A stretch of 64,000 nt of DNA, from NCBI RefSeq assembly GCF_012516395.1, contig NZ_CP051206.1, positions 3,762,001-3,826,000 on the forward strand, given 5' to 3'. The position numbers were made by a program, and so were the translations under genes. Source of the stretch: Dolichospermum flos-aquae CCAP 1403/13F. GTDB lineage: Bacteria; Cyanobacteriota; Cyanobacteriia; Cyanobacteriales; Nostocaceae. The notes under the pieces were generated by a model. That model searched no databases, had not been told where the DNA came from, and saw only the letters and a list, made by a program, of their open reading frames with translations. Positions 55,896-64,000 of the stretch are shown piece after piece. The number at the start of each line of letters is the position of its first letter. The stretch's first letter is position 1.

Positions 55896-55898
55896 AAT

Positions 55899-56540
55899 TT
55901 AAACAGTTTGTTTTTGTTCACTAACTCGACGGAGAACACCATTAATAAAACGGTGGCCATCTTCTCCACTGTAGCGTTTAGCTAATTCTACAGCTTCGTT
56001 AATAGCAATGCTGTCGGGAACTTGCATGAATTTTATTTCTGCGGTGGCTATTTGGAGGATATCTCTATCAATTTGAGCTAGACGGGTAACTTGCCAATCT
56101 ACTAAAGCATTAGAAATAGATTCTTCGATAGCTTGATGGTTCTCGCTGACAGTAATAATAATCGCTTTAGCGTAATTACGAACTTCTTTATTTTGATTGG
56201 CCGACTGAATTAATTCTGGAAAATCAACAGATGTACCTAATTGATTGATAGCTATTTGGGTATAGGAAATTGCCTCTTTCAGCATGGTTCTAGCTGTATT
56301 CAAATCCGCAGCTCTCGTTTCGCTGGTTAAGAGACGATCATTACTCCGTTGTAGTTCTCCTGCGGCATTGTTCAATGTGTCCTGTACTTCTACTGTGAGA
56401 GTCCGAACTGCTCCTAAAACTAGCTTAGAAACTAATTGCTCGTCTGATAGGCTTTCTAGTTTTTTAGGGTTGATTGGTAATTGGCTCAAGGCTAATAGTG
56501 CCAATTCGCGGGCTATTTGTTGGGGTTTACGATGCTGCAT
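55899..56540 (-). CDS. nusB: Transcription antitermination factor NusB
   Basis: A 213-residue NusB-family protein: [19 protein letters not shown] at the start and [53 protein letters not shown] at the end, the conserved NusB core. It has a longer middle region than E. coli NusB, normal for cyanobacteria. It acts with NusE/S10 in rRNA antitermination. Confidence 0.95.
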   Translation of the reverse strand: MQHRKPQQIARELALLALSQLPINPKKLESLSDEQLVSKLVLGAVRTLTVEVQDTLNNAAGELQRSNDRLLTSETRAADLNTARTMLKEAISYTQIAINQLGTSVDFPELIQSANQNKEVRNYAKAIIITVSENHQAIEESISNALVDWQVTRLAQIDRDILQIATAEIKFMQVPDSIAINEAVELAKRYSGEDGHRFINGVLRRVSEQKQTV

Positions 56541-56607
56541 AGAGTTGGGATGATGAAAAATATGTGAGTTCTAGCGCAGATGAACAATTAGCTTATCTAT
56601 TTTTTGC

Positions 56608-57393
56608 TCACTTTGCTAGGTTGGTATCGAGTTTAGTTTCTATTTCTGGAATTTCCTGCTGTTTTATTTCCAAAGATGATATTGCTGACAGTGCAGGGAG
56701 GTGAGAAGACTGGATATTGGGGGACACTATACCACCAGATACAACGATTTTAAAAGCATCTTCAACAGATATAGAGAGATTAAGTACATCCTCTTCTGGT
56801 ACTATCGCATACCATCCTGTGGTCGGATTGGGTGTAGTGGGAATAAACAGGCTAATTACAGGACGAGATATTTGACTTTGGATTTCATTGCTCATTGCTC
56901 CAGTGACAAAGGCGATCGCCCAAATGCCCGGACGAGGGTATTCTACTAAGACTACCCGGCGGAATTTACCATTAGAATCTTTTAACAGAGTTTCTAATAG
57001 TTGCTTGAGGGTTTTATATACCTGTCCAGCTAAAGGAATGGCTTGCAATAGCCGCTCACCGAAATCCAATAACCATCGTCCAGCAATGTTTCTAGCCATT
57101 AAGCCAATAGCCAAAATACTTAATAATGGCACGGCTAATCCTACTAGTAAATTAAGTATATTTACTAGAATCGGATTTAAGCCATCAAAGGGATTGAGTT
57201 GTTTAGGAACTTGGGTGAGAAAGTTAATTACCCATGTGGCTATGGTAATTGTTAACCAGATGGTGGTTGCGAGGGGAATTACCACCAGCAAACCAGCAAT
57301 CAGGTCATTTTTGAAGTCTTGTTTCCACCTTTCCATTCCCAAACCCCGATTCTCCTTATTTAGCTTCGTTAAACTGTTGTGATTATTTTCCAT
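56608..57393 (-). CDS. DUF502 membrane protein
   Basis: A 261-residue protein with two membrane helices (LIAGLLVVIPLATTIWLTI and ILNLLVGLAVPLLSILAIGLM) and the DUF502 domain: YPRPGIWAIAFVTG, FIPTTPNPTTGWYAIVPEEDV and SVEDAFKIVVSGGIV. Function is not established. Located 67 bp upstream of nusB in the same direction and probably co-transcribed with it. Confidence 0.92.
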   Translation of the reverse strand: MENNHNSLTKLNKENRGLGMERWKQDFKNDLIAGLLVVIPLATTIWLTITIATWVINFLTQVPKQLNPFDGLNPILVNILNLLVGLAVPLLSILAIGLMARNIAGRWLLDFGERLLQAIPLAGQVYKTLKQLLETLLKDSNGKFRRVVLVEYPRPGIWAIAFVTGAMSNEIQSQISRPVISLFIPTTPNPTTGWYAIVPEEDVLNLSISVEDAFKIVVSGGIVSPNIQSSHLPALSAISSLEIKQQEIPEIETKLDTNLAK

Positions 57394-57711
57394 TTCAGCA
57401 AATTAGTCACATTGCGAATATCAGAAACTGATGACAACAGGTGTCAGTGTCTTACAATAGGCTACTTCTTACTGTTAAAAAACGCCTTTTGTGTCCCTCT
57501 TTAATGGCAAAAAGTCAAGCTATCGCTACAAAAGTTCACAATTTTCCTTGTTCAATGTAAATATAGCCATTAACCCACCGTAATGGCGGCTGGTAAATCT
57601 TTTAGAGTGTTACTTATCTTTGTAATACTTGTAAATTATTGTTGCAAGTCTGAGAGATATTATCCATCCTACCGCGCTATATCGCCAAATGCTCACAATT
57701 TAGGAATGACT

Positions 57712-57839
57712 AAGTAGGTTGGCGTTGAAAATTGTCGTCATAGCAAGGCAAGAGGCAAGAGGCAAGAGGCAAGAGTAAAGAAGTTTTCAGCAATTTTACA
57801 TTTCTTTACACAGTTTGGTTTTATTGTGTTCACCTACTT
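57712..57839. repeat. MITE of Tc1/IS630 type, copy 2
   Basis: Same ends and body as 46378-46500, with one or two extra GGCAAGA units and TA on both sides. The rest of 57394-57857 contains no gene. Confidence 0.75.
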
Positions 57840-57857
57840 ATTTGGAGTTAATGGGAA

Positions 57858-58931
57858 TTAATTTTCGATCACTTCTCTCACCAAAGTTGCCAATTTATCT
57901 GCACTATCAGGAACAGCGATCGATGCAGCTTTCTCTGCCATTCTCCCTAATTCTGTCGGAGATTGCAACAAATTCAAAACCTGAGTCGTAAATATTCCTG
58001 GAGTCAAATCCGACTGTTTAAAGGATAAAGCCGCACCAGCTTTAGTAAACACCTCTGCATTATAAGACTGATGATCTTCCGCTGCAAAGGGATAGGGAAT
58101 CAAAATTGCTGGAGTACCACAAACTGCCAATTCTGTCAAGCTACCCGCACCAGAACGACTAATAGCTAAATTAGCTCTTCGCAACAAAGCCGCCATATTA
58201 TTATAAAAAGCCAAGGCTATATATTGAGGATGTTGAAGACTGTTAATATCAGGATCATTATCACCCGTCAAATGCACTATATAAGCCCCAGCTTGAAACA
58301 AAGCGTCCGCAGACTGTCGGACTAATTTATTTACGGCTACAGCCCCCTGACTACCACCAAACACCACAATTAGAGGAACACCATTAGGAATAGGTAAATC
58401 TAAAGTGTTATTAACAGTTTCATCTAAGAATTGAGAACGAACAGGAGTACCCACACAGATAGTTTTTGTCCGAGGTAAATATTGAGTAGTTACATCAAAT
58501 CCTATCGCTACCACATTACACCAAGGACCAAAAAAGCGGGTAACTTTGCCGGGTAAAGCATTGGATTCATGAAAAACCACAGGTAAACCCAAAGAACGCG
58601 CTGCAATTACCGCAGGACCGGCAATATAACCCCCTGTGGTGAAAACTCCTTGGAACTTTCCTTGTTTAAGAATACGTCTGACTTTGAGAATCGAGCTGAT
58701 CAATTTCCACAAGGTGCGGATAGAACCAAGACTCAAACCTTGCTGAAAACCTTCAACAGCGACCGTATTTAAAGGATATGTCTGGGGAACTAACTGAGTT
58801 TCTAGCCGATTTGGCACACCCAGCCATTCAATATTGTATTCTGGCAGTTTTTCAGCCAATGCGATCGCCGGAAACAAGTGTCCACCTGTCCCACTAGCTG
58901 CTATAAGTAATCTAATTGATGGATTTACCAT
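57858..58931 (-). CDS. murG: UDP-GlcNAc:lipid I N-acetylglucosaminyltransferase MurG
   Basis: A 357-residue GT28 enzyme: LLIAASGTGGHLFPAIALAE (acceptor site), GVFTTGGYIAGPAVIAA, VVFHESNALPGKVTRFF, VVFGGSQGAVAVN and the donor-binding LAISRSGAGSLTELAVCGTPAILIPYPFAAEDHQSYNA. It makes lipid II at the inner face of the plasma membrane. It stands apart from other cell-wall genes, as is common in cyanobacteria. Confidence 0.97.
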   Translation of the reverse strand: MVNPSIRLLIAASGTGGHLFPAIALAEKLPEYNIEWLGVPNRLETQLVPQTYPLNTVAVEGFQQGLSLGSIRTLWKLISSILKVRRILKQGKFQGVFTTGGYIAGPAVIAARSLGLPVVFHESNALPGKVTRFFGPWCNVVAIGFDVTTQYLPRTKTICVGTPVRSQFLDETVNNTLDLPIPNGVPLIVVFGGSQGAVAVNKLVRQSADALFQAGAYIVHLTGDNDPDINSLQHPQYIALAFYNNMAALLRRANLAISRSGAGSLTELAVCGTPAILIPYPFAAEDHQSYNAEVFTKAGAALSFKQSDLTPGIFTTQVLNLLQSPTELGRMAEKAASIAVPDSADKLATLVREVIEN

Positions 58932-59016
58932 TCCCGCCTATACCATTTATCGCCTAATTTCATTAAGATAAAACAAATTCCTGATCTTGTATCATCAAAT
59001 CAGTAAAATCTTCCTT

Positions 59017-59829
59017 ATGACTAAAATTATCCCTTTATTAATGAAACGTAATAAAACATTAACTGTGAGTATTTCCCTAATTTCCAGTTTACTGGCAATT
59101 GGTTTATCCAGCACTTGGCAATTGGCTCAAGCTGGTCAAACCGGAAATGCACCCGCTACACTCACGAATCTATTAACACAAATTGATAATGCTGCTAATC
59201 AAGGTAATGTCAATGGTGTAATGAAATTTTATAGCCCTACATTTACTCATGGTGACGGCTTAAACCGCAAAGCAATGGAACAAGCCTTAACAGGACTTTG
59301 GAAACGATATCCTAAATTGCGTTACACGACCAAGCTAGAATCCTGGAAATCGGAAGGCAATACAATTATTGCGGATACTGTCACCACCATTAGCGGTTTA
59401 CCTGCATCTGGTAATAATAATTTAACCCTTAACTCTACCATTAAATCGCGTCAAAAAGTCACAGGTGCAAAAATCGTTCATCAAGATATTTTATCAGAAC
59501 GGACTCAACTAACCTCTGGAAGTAAACCACCCCAAGTAGAAATTAAATTACCACAACAGGTAAAAGTTGGGGAAAAATATAGTTTTGATGCCATTGTCAA
59601 AGAACCATTAGGTGAGGATTTTCTGCTGGGAACAGCCATAGAAGAACCCATTCAAGGTAATAAACTCCTCAACCCCACAATTGCAAATTTAGAATTTCTC
59701 AATTCTGGTGGACTGTTCAAAATAGGACGCGCACCCTCTACTCCCGGACCTCAATGGATTTCCGCAGTAATTCGCAGAGGTGAAGATATGACTATTATTA
59801 CTCAACGGTTACAGGTGGTTAAGAAGTAG
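59017..59829 (+). CDS. Secreted protein with NTF2/SnoaL-like domain
   Basis: From ATG 59017 the 270-residue product has a signal-like start (KTLTVSISLISSLLAIGLSSTWQLAQA, cleavage probably after AQA). A SnoaL/NTF2-like fold follows (LLTQIDNAANQGNVNGVMKFYSPTFTHGDGLNR to DTVTTISG). The C-terminal half is a beta-rich domain (PQVEIKLPQQVKVGEKYSFDAIVKEPLGEDFLLGTAIEEP). Alternative starts exist at 58987 and 59041. Function is unknown; periplasmic location is inferred. Confidence 0.8.
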   Translation: MTKIIPLLMKRNKTLTVSISLISSLLAIGLSSTWQLAQAGQTGNAPATLTNLLTQIDNAANQGNVNGVMKFYSPTFTHGDGLNRKAMEQALTGLWKRYPKLRYTTKLESWKSEGNTIIADTVTTISGLPASGNNNLTLNSTIKSRQKVTGAKIVHQDILSERTQLTSGSKPPQVEIKLPQQVKVGEKYSFDAIVKEPLGEDFLLGTAIEEPIQGNKLLNPTIANLEFLNSGGLFKIGRAPSTPGPQWISAVIRRGEDMTIITQRLQVVKK

Positions 59830-59890
59830 TCATTGGTGATTGGTGATTGGTCATTGGTCAGTGGCAAAGAAAAACAACTAACAACTGTAC

Positions 59891-59955
59891 GGGCGAAGCA
59901 TTTGGAGAAGTATTTTTGGCAATGACCGATAATTTATCTTCCAAATGCTTCGCCC
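59891..59955. repeat. Inverted repeat GGGCGAAGCATTTGGA
   Basis: Arms GGGCGAAGCATTTGGA (59891-59906) and TCCAAATGCTTCGCCC (59940-59955) are perfect over 16 bp and enclose 33 bp. This may be a small MITE. It sits in the 160-bp leader of the next gene and after GATTGGTGATTGGTC-type tandem units. Confidence 0.75.
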
Positions 59956-59990
59956 CTACTAACAACTGACAATTGACAACTGACAAATTC

Positions 59991-60752
59991 ATGCAAAATC
60001 AAATTGTTTTTATTACTGGTGCAAGTAGCGGTATTGGTGCTGCTTGTGCCAAGATTTTTGCTCATGCTGGTGCAAAACTGATTTTAGCTGCACGGCGTTG
60101 GGAACGGTTACAACAATTAGCTGATTCTTTAGATATTGCATCTGACAAAATCCATTTATTACAACTTGATGTGTGCGAGCGCTTGGCGGTAGAATCGGCT
60201 ATTGCTAACTTACCCTCATCTTGGAAAAATATTGATCTTCTGATTAACAATGCTGGTTTAAGTCGCGGTTTAAGTAAATTACATGAAGGCGACTTTCAAG
60301 ACTGGGAAGAAATGATAGATACTAATATCAAAGGTTTACTTTACCTTACCCGTTATGTTGTACCAGGAATGGTAGAACGGAATCATGGTCATGTTATTAA
60401 TATCGGTTCTATAGCGGGACATCAAACCTATCCCGGTGGTAATGTCTATTGTGGGACAAAAGCAGCCGTTAAAGCCATTTCTGAAGGCTTAAAACAAGAC
60501 TTATTAGGAACTCCTGTGCGGGTGACTTCTGTTGACCCTGGAATGGTAGAAACAGAATTTAGTGAAGTGCGTTTTCATGGTGATACAGAACGGGCTAAAA
60601 AGGTGTATGAGGGCGTTAAACCCCTAACTCCTGATGATGTGGCTGATGTGATCTTTTTCTGTGCGACTAGAGCGAGTCACGTTAATATTAACGAAGTTAT
60701 ACTTATGCCTGTTGACCAAGCCAGTGCGACTTTAGTAAATCGTCAAGTGTAA
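59991..60752 (+). CDS. SDR family oxidoreductase (YdfG-like)
   Basis: A 253-residue classical SDR: FITGASSGIGAACAKIFAHAGAKLILAARRWERL, LINNAGLSRG, NIGSIAGHQTYPGGNVYCGTKAAVKAISEGLKQDL with the YxxxK pair, and RVTSVDPGMVETEFSEVRF. This matches the YdfG/serine 3-dehydrogenase group (NADP-dependent 3-hydroxy acid dehydrogenases). I use ATG 59991; upstream codons are repeat sequence. No partner genes. Confidence 0.92.
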   Translation: MQNQIVFITGASSGIGAACAKIFAHAGAKLILAARRWERLQQLADSLDIASDKIHLLQLDVCERLAVESAIANLPSSWKNIDLLINNAGLSRGLSKLHEGDFQDWEEMIDTNIKGLLYLTRYVVPGMVERNHGHVINIGSIAGHQTYPGGNVYCGTKAAVKAISEGLKQDLLGTPVRVTSVDPGMVETEFSEVRFHGDTERAKKVYEGVKPLTPDDVADVIFFCATRASHVNINEVILMPVDQASATLVNRQV

Positions 60753-60755
60753 CCC

Positions 60756-60863
60756 TTCCAGACTCCGGCTGGGAATGCCCCCCAGAGGCTCTGCCTCACC
60801 TTAACCTCTTGTTCCCAGACTCCGGCTGGGAATGCCCCCCAGAGGCTCTGCCTCACCTTAACC
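60756..60863. repeat. Two tandem REP palindromes upstream of the RAYT gene
   Basis: Units at 60756-60806 and 60811-60863 each contain CCCAGACTCCGGCTGGG and GAGGCTCTGCCTC stem-loops. They are in the opposite orientation to the two units downstream of the gene. Confidence 0.88.
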
Positions 60864-60892
60864 CCAACACCACTACAAATCAAAAAAATACA

Positions 60893-61598
60893 ATGGGACG
60901 CAGCCGCTATCATGTATTAGGAACACAACCCCACTTTCTTACCTGCACATTGGTAAATTGGATGCCATTATTTGGCAACATAGAAATTGCCCAAATTATT
61001 ATAGATTCCCTCAATTTTCTCCAATGCCAGCAGCGGTTGACATTGTATGGTTATGTGATTATGGAAAACCATCTTCATCTTATCGCTGCTGCTGCCAACT
61101 TATCTAAGAGGGTGTTTGAAAAGTTATGGTTGATGTATCAAATATTTTTTACCCCACCCTAACCCTCCCCTTGTAAAGGGGAGGGAACTGGATTTTTATT
61201 GTTTCCCCCCTTTACAAGGGGAAAGGGGGGTAGCAATGTGATGAAAATTACGGAATACCACTTTTCAAACATCCTCTAAAGAAATCGCAAATTTTAAATC
61301 ATTTACGGCTCGTTCTATTATTGATTTACTTGAGAAAAATAACGCCAGTTATGTACTTGACCAACTAGAATTTCATAAGTTAAAACATAAAACAAAACAG
61401 GATTATCAACTTTGGCAAGAAGGTTTTCACCCCCAGGCAATTTCTAATGAGGAAATGTTTAGACAAAAATTAGATTACATTCATCATAATCCGGTGCAAC
61501 GTGGTTATGTTGATGAGCCATCTCATTGGCGTTATTCTAGTTATCGGAATTATCTGGAATTACCAAGTTTATTGGCTGTTGATTTGGTTGATTTGTGA
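60893..61598 (+). pseudogene. RAYT (REP-associated tyrosine transposase), split by a MITE
   Basis: From ATG 60893: MGRSRYHVLGTQPHFLTCTLVNW, then YGYVIMENHLHLIAAAANLSK, which holds the HxH motif of Y1 transposases. The frame is then broken by a 169-bp MITE. Beyond it the protein resumes EIANFKSFTARSIIDLL, DYIHHNPVQRGYVDEPSHWRYSSYRNY to a stop at 61598. Excising the MITE and one TAA copy restores LSKEIANF in frame. The tyrosine helix lies after the break, so the present gene is inactive. Confidence 0.9.
61108..61276. repeat. 169-bp MITE with TAA duplication inside the RAYT gene
   Basis: Ends GAGGGTGTTTGAAAAGT and ACTTTTCAAACATCCTC are inverted repeats with one mismatch, flanked by TAA on both sides. 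The interior carries a CCCCTTGTAAAGGGGAGGG and CCCCCCTTTACAAGGGG palindromic pair. No coding capacity. Confidence 0.9.
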
Positions 61599-61610
61599 GG
61601 TGGGATGCTT

Positions 61611-61729
61611 GAGGCAGAGCCTCTTGAGGGCATTCCCAGCCGGAGTCTGGGAACGAGTTAAACGAGTTGATTTGCGAGGTTTGAGGCAGAGCCTCTTGAG
61701 GGCATTCCCAGCCGGAGTCTGGGAACGAG
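61611..61729. repeat. Two tandem REP palindromes downstream of the RAYT gene
   Basis: Units at 61611-61657 and 61683-61729 read GAGGCAGAGCCTCTTGAGGG, then CCAGCCGGAGTCTGGGAACG. They are the reverse complement of the upstream pair. The 61730-61912 stretch holds small repeats (GATCGCTCCACTCCGTTACG) and no gene. Confidence 0.88.
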
Positions 61730-61912
61730 TTGACAGCTTCAGATTTGTGTGTTATCGTGAATGAAACCAAGGCTGTAAAAGTTTCTATTAAATTAAATAG
61801 CTCGAATTTCTCAAAGGTAACAAAATAAAAAAAGATCGCTCCACTCCGTTACGCTTGGCAAGGGTAAAGAGGAAAAGAGCAGAGGGCAAAAGAGCAAGAG
61901 TGTAAAGGGCTA

Positions 61913-62884
61913 CTAAGTCCTCGCCGCACCACTACATACAACCCGAAAACCAATATTGTTGCCGTCGAGGTTGAGGTCGTTGCGATAAGCAGAACGGCAA
62001 TAGTCAGGATTGTAAAACCACGAACCACCGCGCAGCAGCTTAACGTTTTGATTAATCTCGCTTATCCATGCACTTGCATTATTAGGCGCACCCTCATAGT
62101 TATCATGCCAAGTATCAGCGCACCATTCCCAGACATTGCCGTGCATATCATATAAACCAAAGGCGTTGGGCTGAAAAGTTCCTACTGGAGTTGTTCTTCC
62201 TCGATATTCTCCCTTGGGGGCATTACCATAGGTGAAGTTACCATTATAGTTTACCACATTTGTGGTGATCGTGTCACCAAAAGCAAAAGGTTTTGCAGAA
62301 CCGGCACGACAGGCATATTCCCATTCAGCTTCACTGGGTAAACGGTATTTTTGTCCTGTCTTGTGAGATAGTCTAGCACAAAACTCAACCGCATCATTCC
62401 AAGATACTTGTTCTACAGGTAGTTTATCACCTGGGAAGTAGGCAGGACGAGAATTTAATTCTCTAGCAACTGGAGGACAGGAATAAACGACTTTTTCCCA
62501 TTGTTCTTGAGTAATAGTGTATTTTCCCATGTAGAAGGGTTTCACCGTTACATAGTGTTGGGGACGTTCATAATCTAAACTCTCTTCTTCTGTTTTTGGT
62601 GCGCCCATGTAAAATGTCCCACCAGGAATATAAACCATCTCCAATTTTACACCAAAACCCAAATCTTGGCTAAAAGATTGATTTAAAGATGAATTTGGAG
62701 AAGTGATAGGTAATTTATTTAATTCTTCTTGACGGGTTTTGATTTCTTGTTTGATTGACTCAATTTTATTCTCCCACTTGTTACGAAGTCCTGGATCATT
62801 TTCATTACGTTTCTCATCTTCATACTGTTTAAGAAGTTGAAAATCTTTTTCTAATTCTTCTTCAAGGTGCTGACGCAAATCCAC
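61913..62884 (-). CDS. FGE-sulfatase (SUMF1-like) domain protein with N-terminal coiled coil
   Basis: A 323-residue protein. Residues 1-60 form a charged coiled coil (DFQLLKQYEDEKRNENDPG...). Residues 75-320 are an FGE/SUMF1 domain: MVYIPGGTFYMGAP, YTITQEQWEKV, PVEQVSWNDAVEFCARLS, YRLPSEAEWEYACRAG, GNVWEWCADTW and LLRGGSWFYNPDYCRSAYRND. Only the second of the two active-site Cys of true formylglycine-generating enzymes is at its place, so sulfatase maturation is unlikely. Relatives are common in cyanobacterial conflict-type and caspase-like gene sets. Last gene of a three-gene operon. Confidence 0.9.
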   Translation of the reverse strand: MDLRQHLEEELEKDFQLLKQYEDEKRNENDPGLRNKWENKIESIKQEIKTRQEELNKLPITSPNSSLNQSFSQDLGFGVKLEMVYIPGGTFYMGAPKTEEESLDYERPQHYVTVKPFYMGKYTITQEQWEKVVYSCPPVARELNSRPAYFPGDKLPVEQVSWNDAVEFCARLSHKTGQKYRLPSEAEWEYACRAGSAKPFAFGDTITTNVVNYNGNFTYGNAPKGEYRGRTTPVGTFQPNAFGLYDMHGNVWEWCADTWHDNYEGAPNNASAWISEINQNVKLLRGGSWFYNPDYCRSAYRNDLNLDGNNIGFRVVCSGAART

Positions 62885-62887
62885 AAT

Positions 62888-63163
62888 TTACTTTCTCCCT
62901 AATTTTTTGATAATGAACTCCCAAGCAGACTTGATATTAAAACCAGTTCCCAATTCTAATTCACCTTCATAATTAATTAAAAAAGGAACAATTGGTAAAG
63001 TCACTGTAATTTTATGTCTAGTATCTAATTCAGGAGATTTGATAATTTCGGCAATTTCTGCTTGACTACTGGCAGGTAAAGAAGGTATGCGTGATTGTAG
63101 AACTGCCAACATTTGCAGCATTTCTGACTCAGATACTTGATTAGCTGCTACTGCATTTAACAT
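62888..63163 (-). CDS. Small protein of unknown function, middle gene of the FGE operon
   Basis: A 91-residue protein with a helical first half (NQVSESEMLQMLAVLQSRIPSLPASSQAEIAEII) and a beta-rich second half (HKITVTLPIVPFLINYEGELELG). No family recognised. It lies 3 nt upstream of the FGE-like gene and 18 nt downstream of the coiled-coil gene, so it is part of one transcript. Confidence 0.75.
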   Translation of the reverse strand: MLNAVAANQVSESEMLQMLAVLQSRIPSLPASSQAEIAEIIKSPELDTRHKITVTLPIVPFLINYEGELELGTGFNIKSAWEFIIKKLGRK

Positions 63164-63181
63164 ATTTTCTGTAAAAGCTAA

Positions 63182-63571
63182 TTAAGTCTGATTTAGCTGT
63201 TCAATAAAAACTCTCAAAATTGCTTGTTCAGAAACTTGATAACGAAGTAAAAGTGAATCTTGCTTAATAAGAACAATATTTAATTTTGCGTCTATTTGCT
63301 GTAATTGGTTTTCTATTATTTGCAGTTGATTTCCTACTACCTGTATTTGCGGTGTAGACATACCAATTAACTGTTGTTCTAGTTCTGTATATTCTTGTTT
63401 ATAATTATTAATAGATTCCTGTTGTCGTTTAATTTCTTTTTTATATTTTTTTAATGTTCGAGGGTTGTCTTCAACAGTTAAGGCTTCCTCAAATTCTTTC
63501 AGTAATTTTTGGTCTTGAGTAATATGATCTAGTAAATCTGTCAATCTTTGTTGGAAAATCTGGGAAAGCAT
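63182..63571 (-). CDS. Coiled-coil protein, first gene of the FGE operon
   Basis: A 129-residue all-helical protein. DQKLLKEFEEALTVEDNPR...KKYKKEIKRQQ at residues 20-60 aligns without gaps to the N-terminal module of the FGE-like protein at 61913-62884. A second helical part (IQVVGNQLQIIENQLQQIDAKLNIVLIKQ) follows. This looks like an adaptor (effector-associated type) module known from cyanobacterial signalling and conflict proteins; that assignment is inference. Confidence 0.75.
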   Translation of the reverse strand: MLSQIFQQRLTDLLDHITQDQKLLKEFEEALTVEDNPRTLKKYKKEIKRQQESINNYKQEYTELEQQLIGMSTPQIQVVGNQLQIIENQLQQIDAKLNIVLIKQDSLLLRYQVSEQAILRVFIEQLNQT

Positions 63572-63935
63572 GAGTTAAATGCCTTAATTTGGGGATTGTT
63601 GAGGGTTTACGGAACTTTTCAACCTAGTGTATCATAAATATCCCCTAAATTAGCTATTAGTCATTTCAAACTTTTGCGCTATGCTATCAAATAGATAAAT
63701 ACAGATTATACTTAGCTGATACACCCTGCCCGCCTGGGAATGAATTCCCAGGCTGGAAGGGACATCAATTTACGTTAAGTTGACACCAATGAAGCTCTTG
63801 CTTTACCCCTACGAAAGATATAGTTTTCACCTAATACATATTTTGGGTTTTCTGTCAATGCTTGAGTCTTAATTACAAAAAATTTACAAGGTGCGTTTTA
63901 CTGTGTTAATCCAGATTAACGCACCCGATAGTTAA
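63572..63935. other. Intergenic region with a small palindrome
   Basis: No gene. It contains the presumed promoter of the FGE operon, and GCCTGGGAATGAATTCCCAG (63731-63750), a palindrome shared in part with 1064-1083. Confidence 0.55.
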
Positions 63936-64000
63936 TTAAGGAACAATCAAAACAGGACAGGGAGAAAGGTTAATTACCCGCATGGTGACGCTATCAGTTG
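63936..64000 (-). CDS. Universal stress protein (UspA family), C-terminal end (partial)
   Basis: The minus frame from the window edge reads TDSVTMRVINLSPCPVLIVP and stops at 63936-63938. VxxRVINLSPCPVLIVP is the conserved last strand of UspA-family proteins. Only the end is visible; the rest lies outside the window. Confidence 0.75.
   Translation of the reverse strand, partial: TDSVTMRVINLSPCPVLIVP

Overview
The window comes from a filamentous, probably heterocyst-forming cyanobacterium of the Anabaena/Dolichospermum/Aphanizomenon type. This rests on AT-rich DNA studded with HIP1 octamers (GCGATCGC), core genes in a cyanobacterial style (rpaB next to radA, ftsY, nusB, murG, CCB2/CCB4 assembly factor, CrtO ketolase, CYP110-like P450, plastoquinone-type prenyltransferase, GAF-PP2C phosphatase), an xisH-xisI pair, and a very heavy load of insertion sequences, MITEs, small dispersed repeats and toxin-antitoxin pairs. 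No tRNA, rRNA or CRISPR array was seen.

Layout. 1-3.4 kb: 5' part of an ADP-forming acyl-CoA synthetase, a MITE, a hydrogenase maturation protease, an SDR oxidoreductase and a MazF/RHH toxin-antitoxin pair with a damaged toxin end. 3.5-9.5 kb: IS-rich; an ISAs1-like deletion derivative truncates a helicase-like gene, xisI-xisH follow, then an IS1634-type element split by an intact ISAs1-type copy and a MITE. 9.5-19.8 kb: accessory/defence island bounded by two direct repeats of the 3' end of a TPP-enzyme gene, holding an Abi/HEPN gene, parDE, a cut zinc-finger antitoxin, a second identical ISAs1-type copy, a cut TnpB, small unknown genes, a broken PIN toxin with its antitoxin, a tandem repeat block and a type II restriction-modification pair. 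19.8-29.9 kb: metabolic and regulatory core. 29.9-31.2 kb: lone TnpB. 32.1-44.7 kb: one 12.7-kb gene for a 4218-residue RTX protein. 44.8-47.5 kb: toxin-antitoxin pairs, a 260-bp segmental duplication and remnants of RTX-type genes. 47.7-60.8 kb: core genes (ppx, prenyltransferase, PP2C, ftsY, nusB, DUF502, murG). 60.8-64 kb: a broken RAYT transposase between REP palindromes, a three-gene operon with a formylglycine-generating-enzyme-like protein, and the end of a universal stress protein.

The most striking content is the 4218-residue protein. It strings together an endonuclease/exonuclease/phosphatase domain, phytase-like propellers, a beta-propeller 3-phytase, two SurE nucleotidases, a PhoD alkaline phosphatase and two glycerophosphodiester phosphodiesterases, ending in RTX calcium-binding repeats for type I secretion. 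A PhoB-type box of CTTAA half-sites at 11-bp spacing lies about 80-130 bp upstream. The whole reads as a secreted, phosphate-starvation-induced organic-phosphorus scavenging machine in one polypeptide. Its PhoD part carries a second surprise: a 24-bp small repeat inserted in frame exactly into a HIP1 octamer, and other copies of the same 24-mer in the window sit in the same place within HIP1.
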